Source: Nostoc sp. UCD121
GTDB taxonomy: Bacteria > Cyanobacteriota > Cyanobacteriia > Cyanobacteriales > Nostocaceae
Assembly (NCBI RefSeq): GCF_014222285.1
Contig: NZ_JACKZS010000003.1
Location: forward strand, 1-64,000
DNA: 64,000 bases
Direction: 5' to 3'
Positions 8,253 through 17,698 of the stretch are shown one piece after another (the first letter of the stretch is position 1; every line of letters starts with the position of its first letter). The notes below the pieces were generated by a model that worked only from the letters and a program-made list of their open reading frames with translations, made no database searches and was not told the DNA's origin. A program made the position numbers and the translations under genes.

Positions 8253-10208
8253 TTATATTAATGTAAATGTCACCTGACACTTCACACCCATATCACCTTG
8301 AATATTGATATTTCCTGAAAGTTGATTGGTTAAAGCATCTACTAACTGCCAGCCTAAAGAAGCTATTTTTTGAAAATTAAAATTTGCTGGTAAACCAATT
8401 CCGTCATCACTGACTACAAGTGTAACTTGCCGATCTTTATTTTGGTTAATTTCTATATAAATCGTACCATTACTACCTGCGGGAAATGCATATTTCAAGG
8501 AATTAGATACAAGCTCATGGATAATTAAGCTACAAGGAATTGCCGTATCCAATCCAAGAAAAATGTGTTTGTCTATATTTAGTACCAGAGCGATCGCATC
8601 TTCATTGACTTCGTATGCAGTAAATAAACTTGCTACTAAATCTCGAATATATTCACCAAAATTAATCTTTGCTAAGTCTTGAGACTCATACAACTTTTCG
8701 TGAACTAGAGCCATTGATGCAATCCGTTGTTGGCTTTGTTGGAATATTACCAAATCGTCTTTATCTTTAATATAAGCAGATTGTAAACTTAGCAGACTGG
8801 AAATAACCTGTAAATTATTTTTGACCCGATGATAAATTTCTTTTAATAACACCTCTTTTTCTAAGAGTGATGCTTGCATTTGCTCCTCCCACTGCTTGCG
8901 ATCGCGTAGTGCAGCTTGCCGTTCGCTAATATCTTCCACTACAGAAATAAAATATCTTGGCTCCCCACTAGGTTCGCGCATTAAAGAGACGGTAAGATTA
9001 ACCCAAATCATGGAGCTATCTTTACAAAAATAGCGCTTTTCTATTGAGTAAGTTTGAATATCATCTGCTAAAATCTGGTAAAAATATTTTAGGTCGGCAT
9101 TAATATCATCTGGGTGAGTAATATCTTGAAAAGTTAGCAACTGTAGTTCTTCGGGCGTGTAACCAAGAATATTGCAAAGCCTCTGATTAACTAACAACCA
9201 CCTTCCATCTATTGCTACATGGGCGATGCCAACAGCAGCTTGATGAAATGTAGCACGGAATCGTTCTTCACTTTCTCGTAATGCTTCTTCTATTCGCTGG
9301 CGCTCAGTAATTTCTGTCTGTAGCGATTGATTAATTCTTGTTAACTCTGCTGTTCGTTCCTCCACCATATTTTCTAGTTGATTAAGTAGACTAATTACTG
9401 CCTCCTCTGCTTGCTTACGCTCAGTAATATCGGTATGTGAGCCTGCCATCCGCACTACATTACCATCTTCATCCCAAAGTGCTTGACCTCGATCCAAAAT
9501 CCATTTGTAAGTGCCGTCTTTACATAAAACTCGATGCTCAGTAGTGTAAAACGGTGTTTTCTGAGAAAAGTGATCTTGGACTGCTTCTGTTACCCAATCC
9601 AGATCATCTGGATGTACTCGTTTCATCCTTTCATCTAAATGGTTAGAAATTTCGTGGTCTTCATAACCAAGCATTTCCTTCCAACGGGCCGAGAAGAATA
9701 TTTCATTAGTTTTAACATTCCAGTCCCAAATTCCATCATTATTACCGCGCAAAGCTAATTGCCAGCGTTGTTTACTTTCCCTCAACACCTCCTCAGTTAG
9801 TATGCGTTCAGCAATTTCCTTCTCTAGTTGAGCAGGACTTGGTAGAGCCAGTGCCTTGGGTATTAATGGCACAAGCTCTATAGCCGTCAATACAGAGACA
9901 AAAGCGGTAATAGCTTTGAGTAACCCTGATAGCCAATAGGTAGGATACCAAAGCGTCCATACATCCATCAAATGGGTTGTGCCACAAGCAACAATGAATG
10001 TGCCAAACATCAGGAATATCCAGCCGAAAGGCACATCTCGCCGTTTACGGACAAAGTAAACTAGCATAACTGGAATTGAATAATAAGCAAGTCCAGTTAG
10101 TACATCTGAAACCAGATGCAACCACACCAATTCTGGTTTCCAGAGGTAGCAATGTCCGTGGGGAATAAACTGGCTAGTAGAGAAAAAATTATGTAAAAAT
10201 TCCATCAT
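8253..10208 (-). CDS. Ethylene-receptor-like membrane histidine kinase
   Basis: A 651-residue membrane kinase. Residues 15-120 match the three-helix copper/ethylene-binding domain of plant ETR1 and of the cyanobacterial SynEtr1 group. The key ligands align with a constant offset of +10 from ETR1: D35, Y42, I72, C75 and H79 correspond to ETR1 D25, Y32, I62, C65 and H69. Two PAS/PAC modules follow (about 150-275 and 300-430), then a HisKA_2-type dimerisation box [11 protein letters not shown] with H460 and an ATPase domain. There is no GAF domain of the cyanobacteriochrome type, unlike Synechocystis SynEtr1. Two adjacent ATGs (10208 and 10205) are possible starts. It lies 11 bp ahead of the REC-PAS kinase and probably signals through it. 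Ethylene binding is inferred from the residues, not shown. Confidence 0.9.
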   Translation of the reverse strand: MMEFLHNFFSTSQFIPHGHCYLWKPELVWLHLVSDVLTGLAYYSIPVMLVYFVRKRRDVPFGWIFLMFGTFIVACGTTHLMDVWTLWYPTYWLSGLLKAITAFVSVLTAIELVPLIPKALALPSPAQLEKEIAERILTEEVLRESKQRWQLALRGNNDGIWDWNVKTNEIFFSARWKEMLGYEDHEISNHLDERMKRVHPDDLDWVTEAVQDHFSQKTPFYTTEHRVLCKDGTYKWILDRGQALWDEDGNVVRMAGSHTDITERKQAEEAVISLLNQLENMVEERTAELTRINQSLQTEITERQRIEEALRESEERFRATFHQAAVGIAHVAIDGRWLLVNQRLCNILGYTPEELQLLTFQDITHPDDINADLKYFYQILADDIQTYSIEKRYFCKDSSMIWVNLTVSLMREPSGEPRYFISVVEDISERQAALRDRKQWEEQMQASLLEKEVLLKEIYHRVKNNLQVISSLLSLQSAYIKDKDDLVIFQQSQQRIASMALVHEKLYESQDLAKINFGEYIRDLVASLFTAYEVNEDAIALVLNIDKHIFLGLDTAIPCSLIIHELVSNSLKYAFPAGSNGTIYIEINQNKDRQVTLVVSDDGIGLPANFNFQKIASLGWQLVDALTNQLSGNINIQGDMGVKCQVTFTLI

Positions 10209-10782
10209 GATCTAGGGGTGCTATCGAAATTGATGACACTCCTAAGATTTTAGCTAAATAGTGCTGATTCACCGAGCTGACTACATCTTTCTTCTATTAC
10301 TTTGGCAAGAGAATAATATAGGCTGTTTGCAGCATAATAATTTTATCATAAACTTTTGGTTCAAATATTTTTTTAGAAACTAAACGTTTAAATTATCGCT
10401 CTATGTAAAATTAGAAACTTGTTTCTTATTTTTATTTTTTCAAGTTAATTAAAACTGGATAGCATTAGGAGCGTGACAATGATTGCAGCCAAAATTATTC
10501 GTAACTCACTGTATTCGTTGAGTCCAAGGTGTTCTTCAAAAACCAACTACCAGTAACAGCAATCAGTCCAAATATTTATATTTTATTGGTACATCAAAAA
10601 CAAAATTATGATTATTTCTTCTCAATCAATAGTGATTGCTCTTCTAATACAAGTGTCATTAGTATAAGTCTATCTATTACAAGAGCAATCGCTATTAATA
10701 TCGAGGTAGCCTAAAAGTTATAAAATGATTTAAATACTGCCGTAATTTTTTTCATTCTCCTAAAAAAAATTATTAACGATAT
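10209..10782. other. 574-bp AT-rich region without a clear gene
   Basis: Nothing coding can be supported. A short open frame at 10529-10714 lacks a good start, a ribosome site and any recognisable sequence. A 10-bp inverted repeat (GATTGCTCTT at 10634-10643 and its complement at 10681-10690) is the only structure noticed. The ethylene-receptor operon promoter should lie at the left side and the 3' end of the biosynthetic region at the right. Confidence 0.45.
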
Positions 10783-11670
10783 TTAACTCTTCTTGTTATA
10801 CATTCCATAATCATGAGCTGGAATATTAATCTGATCTGTGGCAAAAGTTTTCGCATTTGCACGCCTGCGGTTCAGCTTAACTACATCCAAACAATGATAA
10901 ATTGCATCTACAAATTCTGGAAAAAATTGCCCCATAGCAAACATTAGCTTTGTCATATTTTCTGTTAACATATTTTTATTAACAATTACCTCTGCCTTAT
11001 TTTGTTTAATAGCTCTAATTACTGCATTTGCTACATCTGTTGGTGTAGATGTACCTGCTAACCAAGGAGCAGGTACACGACTATCAACAGTCATACCAGT
11101 TTCAGAAATATATCCCGGACAGATCACCGATATATTGGTATTAGTAGCAGCTAATTCTTGTCGCATCGCATCAGTCCACATAATCAAGCCAGCTTTACTC
11201 GCAGAATAAATGCTGTTATAAGGGACTCCCTTTTTACCAGCTAGAGAAGCAATATTAACAATGTGACCACTACGCCGCTCCAACATGCTTGGCAGAAACA
11301 AACGGGTTAATTCAGTAGCCGCGAGTAGATTAACTGTCAATATTGACTGGAGATCCTCTAGAGAATAATCAACAAAATCTCGATAAATTTCTATGCCAGC
11401 ATTATTGATGACAATATCAACTGGACCTACAACTTTATTAATCTGCTGTTTGAGAGTTGATAATTCTGTCACGTTTTTAATATCAAAGGGAATACTTATT
11501 GCTTTTCCACCTAAAGCTTTGATTTGAGCACATGTTACATCTAGCCCTGACTTGAAACGAGAAATGCAAACCACAGTTGCCTGCTCTCTAGCTAGAGCAC
11601 GGGCAATGTATACTCCTAAACCTCGTGATGCACCTGTTAAAAGTACTGTTTTACCTGCTAAAGTTGTCAT
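10783..11670 (-). CDS. HetN-like short-chain dehydrogenase/reductase
   Basis: A 295-residue classical SDR. The cofactor loop is TGASRGLG (12-19), NNAG is at 89-92, and the catalytic set is S142, Y155 and K159 (YSASK). SDRs of this type reduce ketoacyl or sugar keto groups with NAD(P)H. Residues 132-136 read RRSGH in the context LERRSGHIVNIAS. This is the same position at which the heterocyst inhibitor protein HetN carries its RGSGR pentapeptide, so the protein looks like a HetN paralogue with an altered pentapeptide. The C-terminal tail (about 215-295) is extended, as in lipid-active SDRs. AAGGA precedes the ATG. It is the last gene of the minus-strand biosynthetic region, after a 304-bp gap, and probably reduces the product or a precursor. 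The HetN comparison is from memory. Confidence 0.85.
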   Translation of the reverse strand: MTTLAGKTVLLTGASRGLGVYIARALAREQATVVCISRFKSGLDVTCAQIKALGGKAISIPFDIKNVTELSTLKQQINKVVGPVDIVINNAGIEIYRDFVDYSLEDLQSILTVNLLAATELTRLFLPSMLERRSGHIVNIASLAGKKGVPYNSIYSASKAGLIMWTDAMRQELAATNTNISVICPGYISETGMTVDSRVPAPWLAGTSTPTDVANAVIRAIKQNKAEVIVNKNMLTENMTKLMFAMGQFFPEFVDAIYHCLDVVKLNRRRANAKTFATDQINIPAHDYGMYNKKS

Positions 11671-11974
11671 GACAAATTCCTTAAACCTTATCCTGCTATT
11701 GCCACACTATTTTGAAAATAGAGGCTATATAAACCCCATCTATTTTGAAACCTGGAGTTTTCAAGAAAGTATATTATTCAGTTGTAGCTTTAGTTCTGAG
11801 CTTTAACCTAATTGCAAAGAACTACGGTTTTCAAAGTAAACGCGGTTTTACAGCTTTTTTGTAGGACGATTGCTATCTGCTTTTACAGCTATTTTATATG
11901 GCACTTGTATCACTTAATAAAATTTCTTAAATAAGCTACAAGTTTGCACTATATTTTTACTCACTCTAATACTT
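11671..11974. other. 304-bp intergenic gap, nothing identified
   Basis: The stretch lies between two minus-strand genes. It is AT-rich and may hold a separate promoter for the SDR. No coding sequence, repeat or hairpin stands out. Confidence 0.4.
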
Positions 11975-13342
11975 TCACCAAAAAGCCTTTGCTTGACTAC
12001 CTTGAAGAATGTCAGGGTTTCTTCTGCTATGCTTTTGTATTTCTTGACAAGTTAAAAGCGCAATAATCAAAAACCTAATTTTCTTAATAACTGTAGATAG
12101 TTTGATTTTTTGATTTGCCATTACCAATTTGAAAAATATAATCGGGTTGGTCAAAGTAAACCAAGGAAAGCCATCATCTACAACCATTTTAATATTATGT
12201 TCTCCATAAAGTGTCTTTAATCCATTAATAGAAGCTATCCATCTATACATTTGTTTTATCCAAGCTTTGTTTGGTGGTTCTTCTATTGTCATATCGCTTA
12301 CGCTGGGGGTTCTATTTGTAGAAACTACATCTAGAAATATGTCACCTATAAAGCCTGCATATTTGGCTAATATAGTAAGTTGAGTATCTTCCGCCCTGAC
12401 ACCTGGATATTTTATAGTAATCACTGCTAACAAGCTAATTATCGCATCAGATCTACCAAATGTACCTCCTCCAGGTTTATGCTGAAAGCCACTGAACCTA
12501 CCATGAGCAATATCTATAAACCATTGAAGAGGTGGCAGTTCTTCAGTAAAATTAGGTAGAAGAACTTCAATTCCATCTATAATACCTTTTTGGTAAACAG
12601 CAAACTTATTCCTTGTACCTAAAAGATCTATTTGTAACTGATTTTGTAGTTGGCTTACTATTAAATTTAAGCCATTAGACTCACACTCAATCAATGAATA
12701 CTTTTGCTCAACTAAAAACTGAGATTCAGCATCAAAAGTCATTAAAATCGCGGGTGGTATCCATCCATTTTCTATACTCTTCAGTAGTAATGAGCCATAA
12801 ATCTCTCCCAAAACTCTGATTTTACCTGCCGCGTACTGCCCCTCTCTTTGATGAACTACAAATATCCTGTGTCTGGACTGCTGAGGTTCGATGTTATTTA
12901 AATAATACGGTTTACCTTTGCAAATCAAATTGTCGAATATTCTTGCTGGGATATTGTTTGCTAACTTTTCCTCAGTATATAAATGAATGATTTCGATATT
13001 TTGCAGCAAACTTAAATAGTGTATAACAGTCTGACATTCAAAACCATTATTTAAACCAATGACTATATCAGTCATCATCCCTATTTCCGAAATTTGTTGA
13101 ATGATTTTAGGGATGGTATAAGGTAAATAATTTTCAGCTCCTTTAGCAGTTGCAACTATTCCTAATATCCGAGTGCTGTCAAAAGTATTATTAGTTTGAG
13201 TTTGAATCAAATTTCTATAATACAGAACAGATTTTACATCTGCTTCTAAAGCTTTATTTTGTTTTTCTCGTAATGCGATCTTATCTTCTTCTAAAAAATT
13301 GCTGGACTGCTCATATCTTTTAAAAAAATTATTCAAAAACAT
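11975..13342 (-). CDS. Glycosyltransferase-like protein, unassigned family
   Basis: A 455-residue protein, reading from the ATG at 13342, which follows a strong GGAAGGAG seven bases upstream; an upstream TTG at 13360 is less likely. After a helical, charged N-terminus, residues about 55-260 resemble a GT-A nucleotide-sugar fold: a first strand ILGIVATAKGAENYLPYTI, then TDIVIGLNNG, and a DxD-like FDAES. A GGGTFGRSDAI loop and an RAEDTQLTILAKYAG segment follow, as in processive GT2-like enzymes. The last about 60 residues hold a hydrophobic stretch. I do not recognise a named family. The start lies inside the last codons of the ABC exporter gene (14-bp overlap), which implies translational coupling. 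A role in adding sugar to the exported product is inferred. Confidence 0.75.
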   Translation of the reverse strand: MFLNNFFKRYEQSSNFLEEDKIALREKQNKALEADVKSVLYYRNLIQTQTNNTFDSTRILGIVATAKGAENYLPYTIPKIIQQISEIGMMTDIVIGLNNGFECQTVIHYLSLLQNIEIIHLYTEEKLANNIPARIFDNLICKGKPYYLNNIEPQQSRHRIFVVHQREGQYAAGKIRVLGEIYGSLLLKSIENGWIPPAILMTFDAESQFLVEQKYSLIECESNGLNLIVSQLQNQLQIDLLGTRNKFAVYQKGIIDGIEVLLPNFTEELPPLQWFIDIAHGRFSGFQHKPGGGTFGRSDAIISLLAVITIKYPGVRAEDTQLTILAKYAGFIGDIFLDVVSTNRTPSVSDMTIEEPPNKAWIKQMYRWIASINGLKTLYGEHNIKMVVDDGFPWFTLTNPIIFFKLVMANQKIKLSTVIKKIRFLIIALLTCQEIQKHSRRNPDILQGSQAKAFW

Positions 13343-14984
13343 TGTTTGGCTCCTTCCCAATATTTAAATGTTCAGTTTTAACTTGGCCGTATTCCAGCTT
13401 GACAATCCGATCTGCCAGGTAAAAATATTGGTCATCGTGACTAATAACTAGTACAGTTTTTCCTCTCTTCTTTAGCTCTACCAGAAGTTGAGTATAGAAA
13501 ATTTCTTTGAATACAGGATCTTGATCTGATGCCCACTCATCAAACATATAGATGGGACGGTCTTCTAAATAGGCAGTAACTAAAGCGAGACGTTTGCGCT
13601 GTCCTTGAGAAAGGTCAGTGGTAGAAAGTACTCCATTATTGACCTTAACTTTATGGTCTAGTTGCAATTGAATAAGGTACTTTTGAGTTTGAATATCCAG
13701 ATCGCCACTATCCAAACCCAGGAAGCGATCAAAAAGATAAAAATCGGAGAATACTACAGAAAATTGCTGTCGATACCACTCTAAATTATGATTATCAATG
13801 AGCTGGTCGTCTAGATAAATATTTCCTGTTTCCGGAATGTAAAGCCCACTAATTAACTTAGCGAGAGTAGACTTCCCACTACCGTTACCTCCTACAATAA
13901 AAACAAGTTCTCCTGGATGAAATTTCAAGTTAATAGGCCCAAGAATAAAGTTGCTTTCTTCCCGCTCTTGATAATAAGCATGGGTTATATTTACCAGTTC
14001 TAGGCAGTTCCAATATTGATCTGATGCCAGTGAAACATTATCGCAAATTTCGTTTGAATAATTTACTAATGATAGACCCAGAGACTCCACTTTTTTTAAA
14101 GCTACTAAGGCTTTAGTTATGCTAGGCATCATACTCATAATGTACTCTAGAGGTGATATCAAGTAGATAATAGTTAGGGCATAAGCAGATAGAATTGCAG
14201 GTGGAATTTTATTGATAGTAGGGATGATGAATAAAAGTAACCCAATAGCAACAAAAAATAGAACTTGTCCCCAACTAGCAGCCGCAGCAAAGATACTCAT
14301 ACCCACAACATTATGACGGCGGAATGATAAAGCAGTGGTATGGAGTTCTTCAGAGAGAAATGCTTGCCGTCGTCGGCGATGTAGTTTGAGTTCTTTTGTG
14401 CCTTGAATGACGCTACGAAAATGCTTAAATAATCTATCTTCTTGCTCACGAGCCAACTTTAAAAAAGACATAGCCTTCATCATTGGTAGTGAATAGCTGA
14501 ATATTCCCAGGAACATAAAGCTAATACCTATGAGGAAGACAATTTTAGATAACCAACTCAAATAAATCAGACAGGCAATCACAATGGCAATATTAATGCA
14601 CACAAAAGGGACAGTAATAACTGTGTTAGAGATTGTTTGAATATCCTCAGTGAGAACAGCTAAAAGTCCATGAGCACCGATTTGTTCTAAGTGACGTAAG
14701 GGTGAAGCAAGAATGCTGCGGGTTAAAAATATCCGTAAGTTGAGAATTGCTTTTTGTGAAAGTTGAATCAACAGAAATTGAGAAATAAAATTAGCAATTA
14801 ACCGCAGTGAGCAAAGACTTACAAAACTCCAAATTAATATAGTTTTTGATGGCTGGTTTTGACTCAATGTCATATTAATTAGGGCAATTAGTCCAGCAGC
14901 AGTCCCGCCGCTAAGAATACCAGCTAAAATTGCCAAACAGAGGTGAAGAGAAGAAGTACGTAATAGCAGGCGGATTAGGTTCAT
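13329..14984 (-). CDS. ABC exporter, cyclic-peptide/siderophore type
   Basis: A 551-residue half-transporter with membrane and ATPase parts fused. The N-terminal portion holds about six hydrophobic segments (first at about 10-35, last near 250-290). The ATPase portion has Walker A GGNGSGKST with K371, a signature region LSQGQRKRLAL instead of LSGGQ, and Walker B YMFDEWASDQDP. The order and the FDEWASDQDP stretch match the SyrD/PvdE group that exports cyclic lipopeptides and siderophore precursors. The in-frame TTG at 15020 would add 12 residues; ATG 14984 is chosen because the family begins with a short basic-hydrophobic segment there. It overlaps the next gene by 14 bp and lies between two glycosyltransferases, so it is probably the exporter or flippase for the cluster product. 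Confidence 0.88.
   Translation of the reverse strand: MNLIRLLLRTSSLHLCLAILAGILSGGTAAGLIALINMTLSQNQPSKTILIWSFVSLCSLRLIANFISQFLLIQLSQKAILNLRIFLTRSILASPLRHLEQIGAHGLLAVLTEDIQTISNTVITVPFVCINIAIVIACLIYLSWLSKIVFLIGISFMFLGIFSYSLPMMKAMSFLKLAREQEDRLFKHFRSVIQGTKELKLHRRRRQAFLSEELHTTALSFRRHNVVGMSIFAAAASWGQVLFFVAIGLLLFIIPTINKIPPAILSAYALTIIYLISPLEYIMSMMPSITKALVALKKVESLGLSLVNYSNEICDNVSLASDQYWNCLELVNITHAYYQEREESNFILGPINLKFHPGELVFIVGGNGSGKSTLAKLISGLYIPETGNIYLDDQLIDNHNLEWYRQQFSVVFSDFYLFDRFLGLDSGDLDIQTQKYLIQLQLDHKVKVNNGVLSTTDLSQGQRKRLALVTAYLEDRPIYMFDEWASDQDPVFKEIFYTQLLVELKKRGKTVLVISHDDQYFYLADRIVKLEYGQVKTEHLNIGKEPNNVFE
13350..13357 (-). promoter_or_regulatory. Ribosome binding site deciding the 13342 start
   Basis: On the minus strand GGAAGGAG lies seven bases before the ATG at 13342. 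This selects that ATG over the TTG at 13360 and places the start within the end of the upstream exporter gene. Confidence 0.7.
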
Positions 14985-15101
14985 AACGTCATTGATTAAC
15001 AACCCATAGTATTTAGTCAAATTAGCTAGCTATTTGGCAAATAAACATCTGCAAGATGACATCAGAAGTAATGGAATGTTGCATCATTGTTAAGCTTAAA
15101 A

Positions 15102-16364
15102 TTAGCCAATTGAAGCTTTACTATCAAGTGGTTGAGGCGACTTTTGATAAGGATGGTATTCAGTTAGTAAAATCTCATAAGGGCTTTTGACTTGATAGAC
15201 AACGCCACGCCACTCAACATTTTGCTTGCTCATAGTTAATGCTGTAGCGAGGGTAGAAATTAATTGTGCCAGTGGAACTACCAGCAAAACTTTTACTAAA
15301 AATCGAAATGAAAAATACTTCATCAGTTTGCTATGCTCCCAAAGCATCTGCCGCACACCTTGTTCTAAATGTGTAATTAGTAAAGCCATTACCAAGATAT
15401 AGCCGACGAATCCGCCCCCAAACAAAGCTGCTGCTGCAAAGTTTCCTCTGACTAGGGAAATTAGCATCATTCCCATAGCTACTACAAGAGCTAATGAGGG
15501 TACGAATACCTGGAGGACAAACACCATCCACTTAGGGTGATAAAGTCTTGGCATAATTAATTGGCGTGTAATAAAACGAAAGCATTGAGCTAAATCACAA
15601 TCCTCGCGATTAATCATCATAACGGTAGGTACAAATTTCACTTTTAAGCCGATGCTTTGCAAAGCTTTGTGGACTGGTGCATCAACAGAAAGACTTTGCG
15701 TCCATATATCTAAAAGTTGGGCTTGTCGCAAATTAGAGAGTTTCATTGCCATTGAACCTCCCCAAGCATATTTGTGGATATACATGGAGACAACAGATGC
15801 CGAGTTATATACATATCGCACCAGCGAACCCCATTGTTCGCTTGGTGGTAAATACCACCGGTTTCCTGTGCTGGCTCCAATTTGCTTGTCCATTAAGGGT
15901 ACAACTAATTCACGTAACCAGTTTGGATAGGCAACGACATCAGCATCTATAAAAGCCACTACATTGTAAGAATCATCTAATGCAAAGATGGCTTGCACTA
16001 AGGCACTGCATTTGAGACTACAGGTGTTGTGCTGCACAATTAAAGGACTGACTTTAACGTGCGTTGCTCCTGTTTGCTGAATGGTTTTTGTGATGATATC
16101 CCAAGCAGGATCTTGCTGACTATCAACTACAATGTGCAATTCGTACTCTGGATAGTTTTGATGTAGTAAGGCACGAATACAATCAGCTAAGAATGGATCA
16201 GCACCTCGCAGGGCAAGGATGACTACCGCCTTGGGTAACAACTCATCTGGTATATCATCTGATTTTGGCAAACAAAGTGATGATGTAAAAGCTAGCGCAC
16301 AAAGCGTTTGAATAACTGCAAAAAATACCAAAACTCCAAAAATATAGATCCCTATCTGGTTCAT
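15102..16364 (-). CDS. Membrane GT2 glycosyltransferase
   Basis: A 420-residue integral-membrane glycosyltransferase of the ceramide glucosyltransferase/HpnI-like branch. One transmembrane helix is at 5-27, a GT-A domain at about 45-270, and two or three hydrophobic segments follow at about 275-390. Visible motifs are VVILALRGADPFLADCI at the nucleotide-binding strand, the metal-binding FIDADV, a WGGSMAM loop, and a degenerate QxxRW-like RQLIMPR region. It would transfer a sugar from a nucleotide donor onto a lipid acceptor at the cytoplasmic face. ATG 16364 follows GAGGT at good distance. It lies 80-120 bp upstream of the exporter gene on the same strand. The lipid acceptor is presumably the product of the polyketide genes, but that is inference. 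Confidence 0.85.
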   Translation of the reverse strand: MNQIGIYIFGVLVFFAVIQTLCALAFTSSLCLPKSDDIPDELLPKAVVILALRGADPFLADCIRALLHQNYPEYELHIVVDSQQDPAWDIITKTIQQTGATHVKVSPLIVQHNTCSLKCSALVQAIFALDDSYNVVAFIDADVVAYPNWLRELVVPLMDKQIGASTGNRWYLPPSEQWGSLVRYVYNSASVVSMYIHKYAWGGSMAMKLSNLRQAQLLDIWTQSLSVDAPVHKALQSIGLKVKFVPTVMMINREDCDLAQCFRFITRQLIMPRLYHPKWMVFVLQVFVPSLALVVAMGMMLISLVRGNFAAAALFGGGFVGYILVMALLITHLEQGVRQMLWEHSKLMKYFSFRFLVKVLLVVPLAQLISTLATALTMSKQNVEWRGVVYQVKSPYEILLTEYHPYQKSPQPLDSKASIG

Positions 16365-16383
16365 TGATTTACCTCAAATTGAT

Positions 16384-16521
16384 TAGGACTTACGCAAAAT
16401 ATCTTTTAAACTCTCATTTCTCCGTGTCGCACCAGTTGCTTCAAGTCAGGGAACCCGCCCAACGCACTGGCTTTTCTGCGCCTCTGTGGTTCGTTATTCT
16501 GTAACTTGTGCGTAAGTCCTA
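16384..16521. repeat. Short MITE with GGACTTACGCA ends
   Basis: A 138-bp non-coding element with ends TAGGACTTACGCA (from 16384) and TGCGTAAGTCCTA (to 16521), flanked by TA, as expected from a Tc1/IS630-type target. Its core (about 16425-16495) shares the CCGCCCAACGCACTGG...CTGTGGTTCG block with the MITEs at 5024 and 17374. The terminal CTA of the right end forms the stop codon of the methyltransferase-like gene at 16519. Confidence 0.75.
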
Positions 16522-17271
16522 TTGATTAACTCTGCTTAAATAAGTCACTAATGCAAATGACCCCGAAGACAATTCGCGCTGCACAATGCTCAATTTTGCT
16601 TCAGTTGTCCAGTGGCGCAGCACTTCTATTTCAGCCTCGCGATCGGCATCATCAAGCAAAATCAGCGCATTGGTGGCAAGATGTTGTCCAAGAACAGGCA
16701 AAAGACCGTACCGACCACCAGGTGTTTGATTCGTAGGAGGCCCGTCACAAATAACTAGGCGGAAATCATTCGGTAGACTAGTTAAAGGAGGTTGATACCA
16801 ACAAAAACCTCCGAAGTCGTGCAAGGGTGACAAATAAATATTGACTCCTGAAATGCAATAGCGTTGCAGTATATCACTTACATGTGTGTACCACTTCGGC
16901 AGATGCTCTAGGGAATAAATTTCAACACCGCGCCGACCAGCAAGCAATCCCAGAAGAATAGTTGTTAGTCCACTGCCACACTCAAGGATAGGGCCAGGGG
17001 TAGTTGCAGCCTGCTTTGCCACTTCCTCTAGATAATCAAGGTCAGCAGCAAAAAAATTATTCCTCCAACCTACTAACAATCCAGCTAACATTTTGCGCGT
17101 TGGTATCTGCTCTAGCGGAAGATTGGCAATTTCTAGTACCACGTCATGGAAAGTAGGCGCTAACCTGGCCTCTTTGTACAACATTATTTGACTATTGATA
17201 AACTTGAAACTCCAAGCTAAAGATTTGAATGTATTGTTGAGCAGATTAGGAATAGAGGAGTTTTTAAGCAT
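16519..17271 (-). CDS. Class I methyltransferase-like protein
   Basis: A 250-residue protein with a Rossmann-like SAM-binding core. Motif I appears as LECGSGLTT (E97-T104), motif II-like acid in IYSLEH, then LVICDGPP and a late ALILLDDADR strand. This resembles Methyltransf_24-type enzymes, often O-methyltransferases of secondary metabolism. ATG 17271 is taken because AAGGA lies ten bases before it; an in-frame TTG at 17331 would add 20 residues. The gene is bracketed by two MITE-like elements (17374-17519 upstream and 16384-16521 downstream), and its stop codon TAG comes from the end of the downstream MITE, so the original C-terminus may have been changed. Substrate unknown; a tailoring role is inferred from position. 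Confidence 0.75.
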   Translation of the reverse strand: MLKNSSIPNLLNNTFKSLAWSFKFINSQIMLYKEARLAPTFHDVVLEIANLPLEQIPTRKMLAGLLVGWRNNFFAADLDYLEEVAKQAATTPGPILECGSGLTTILLGLLAGRRGVEIYSLEHLPKWYTHVSDILQRYCISGVNIYLSPLHDFGGFCWYQPPLTSLPNDFRLVICDGPPTNQTPGGRYGLLPVLGQHLATNALILLDDADREAEIEVLRHWTTEAKLSIVQRELSSGSFALVTYLSRVNQ

Positions 17272-17373
17272 TGATGATATATCCTTTGTAATTTGTTTCT
17301 TTTCAAGTCTATATATACAATAAAACAACAAAATTATCGTAGATTATTGTATATAAATTGCTATATTTTAATA

Positions 17374-17519
17374 GGTTCAGTTAAAGCTAAAATATATTGT
17401 CAAAGTCAGTTTTTTAACGAACCACAGAGTTACAGAGAAGCCAGTGTATTGGGCGGGTTCCTCTACTTGTAGCAACTGGTGCGACGTTGAGAGAATAAAT
17501 AAATGCTTAACTGAACTGG
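17374..17519 (-). repeat. MITE-like element, copy B
   Basis: A 146-bp inverted-orientation relative of the element at 5024-5206. Its ends GGTTCAGTTAAAGC and GCTTAACTGAACTGG are inverted copies, and the interior includes the shared GGGCGGGTTCC and AACGAACCACAGAG blocks. It is about 25 bp shorter than copy A. It lies in the gap between the TubC-docking gene and the methyltransferase-like gene. Confidence 0.7.
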
Positions 17520-17644
17520 ATTCTTTTATAGTTACCTAACAATCTCATCCAGTTGTGATTTATAAGTATATTATGACAGGGAGATACTCAATCGCAACTC
17601 ATACGCAACTTCCTACCTGAATAATTTTTTATAATAAATAAAAA

Positions 17645-17698
17645 ATCATCCGCATAAAAATGCTAGAAATAATGATCTAACATTTTTATACGGATGAT
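17645..17698 (-). terminator. Strong hairpin and T-rich tail, likely terminator
   Basis: ATCATCCGCATAAAAATG (17645-17662) pairs with CATTTTTATACGGATGAT (17681-17698) with one mismatch and an 18-base loop. Read on the minus strand the hairpin is followed by TTTTTTATTTATT, so it can end transcription after the TubC-docking gene and split the region into two operons. Confidence 0.6.

Noticed and set aside
10529..10714. 61-codon frame in the gap before the SDR
   Set aside because: There is no proper start codon with a ribosome site, the composition is like the AT-rich background, and it has no recognisable sequence.
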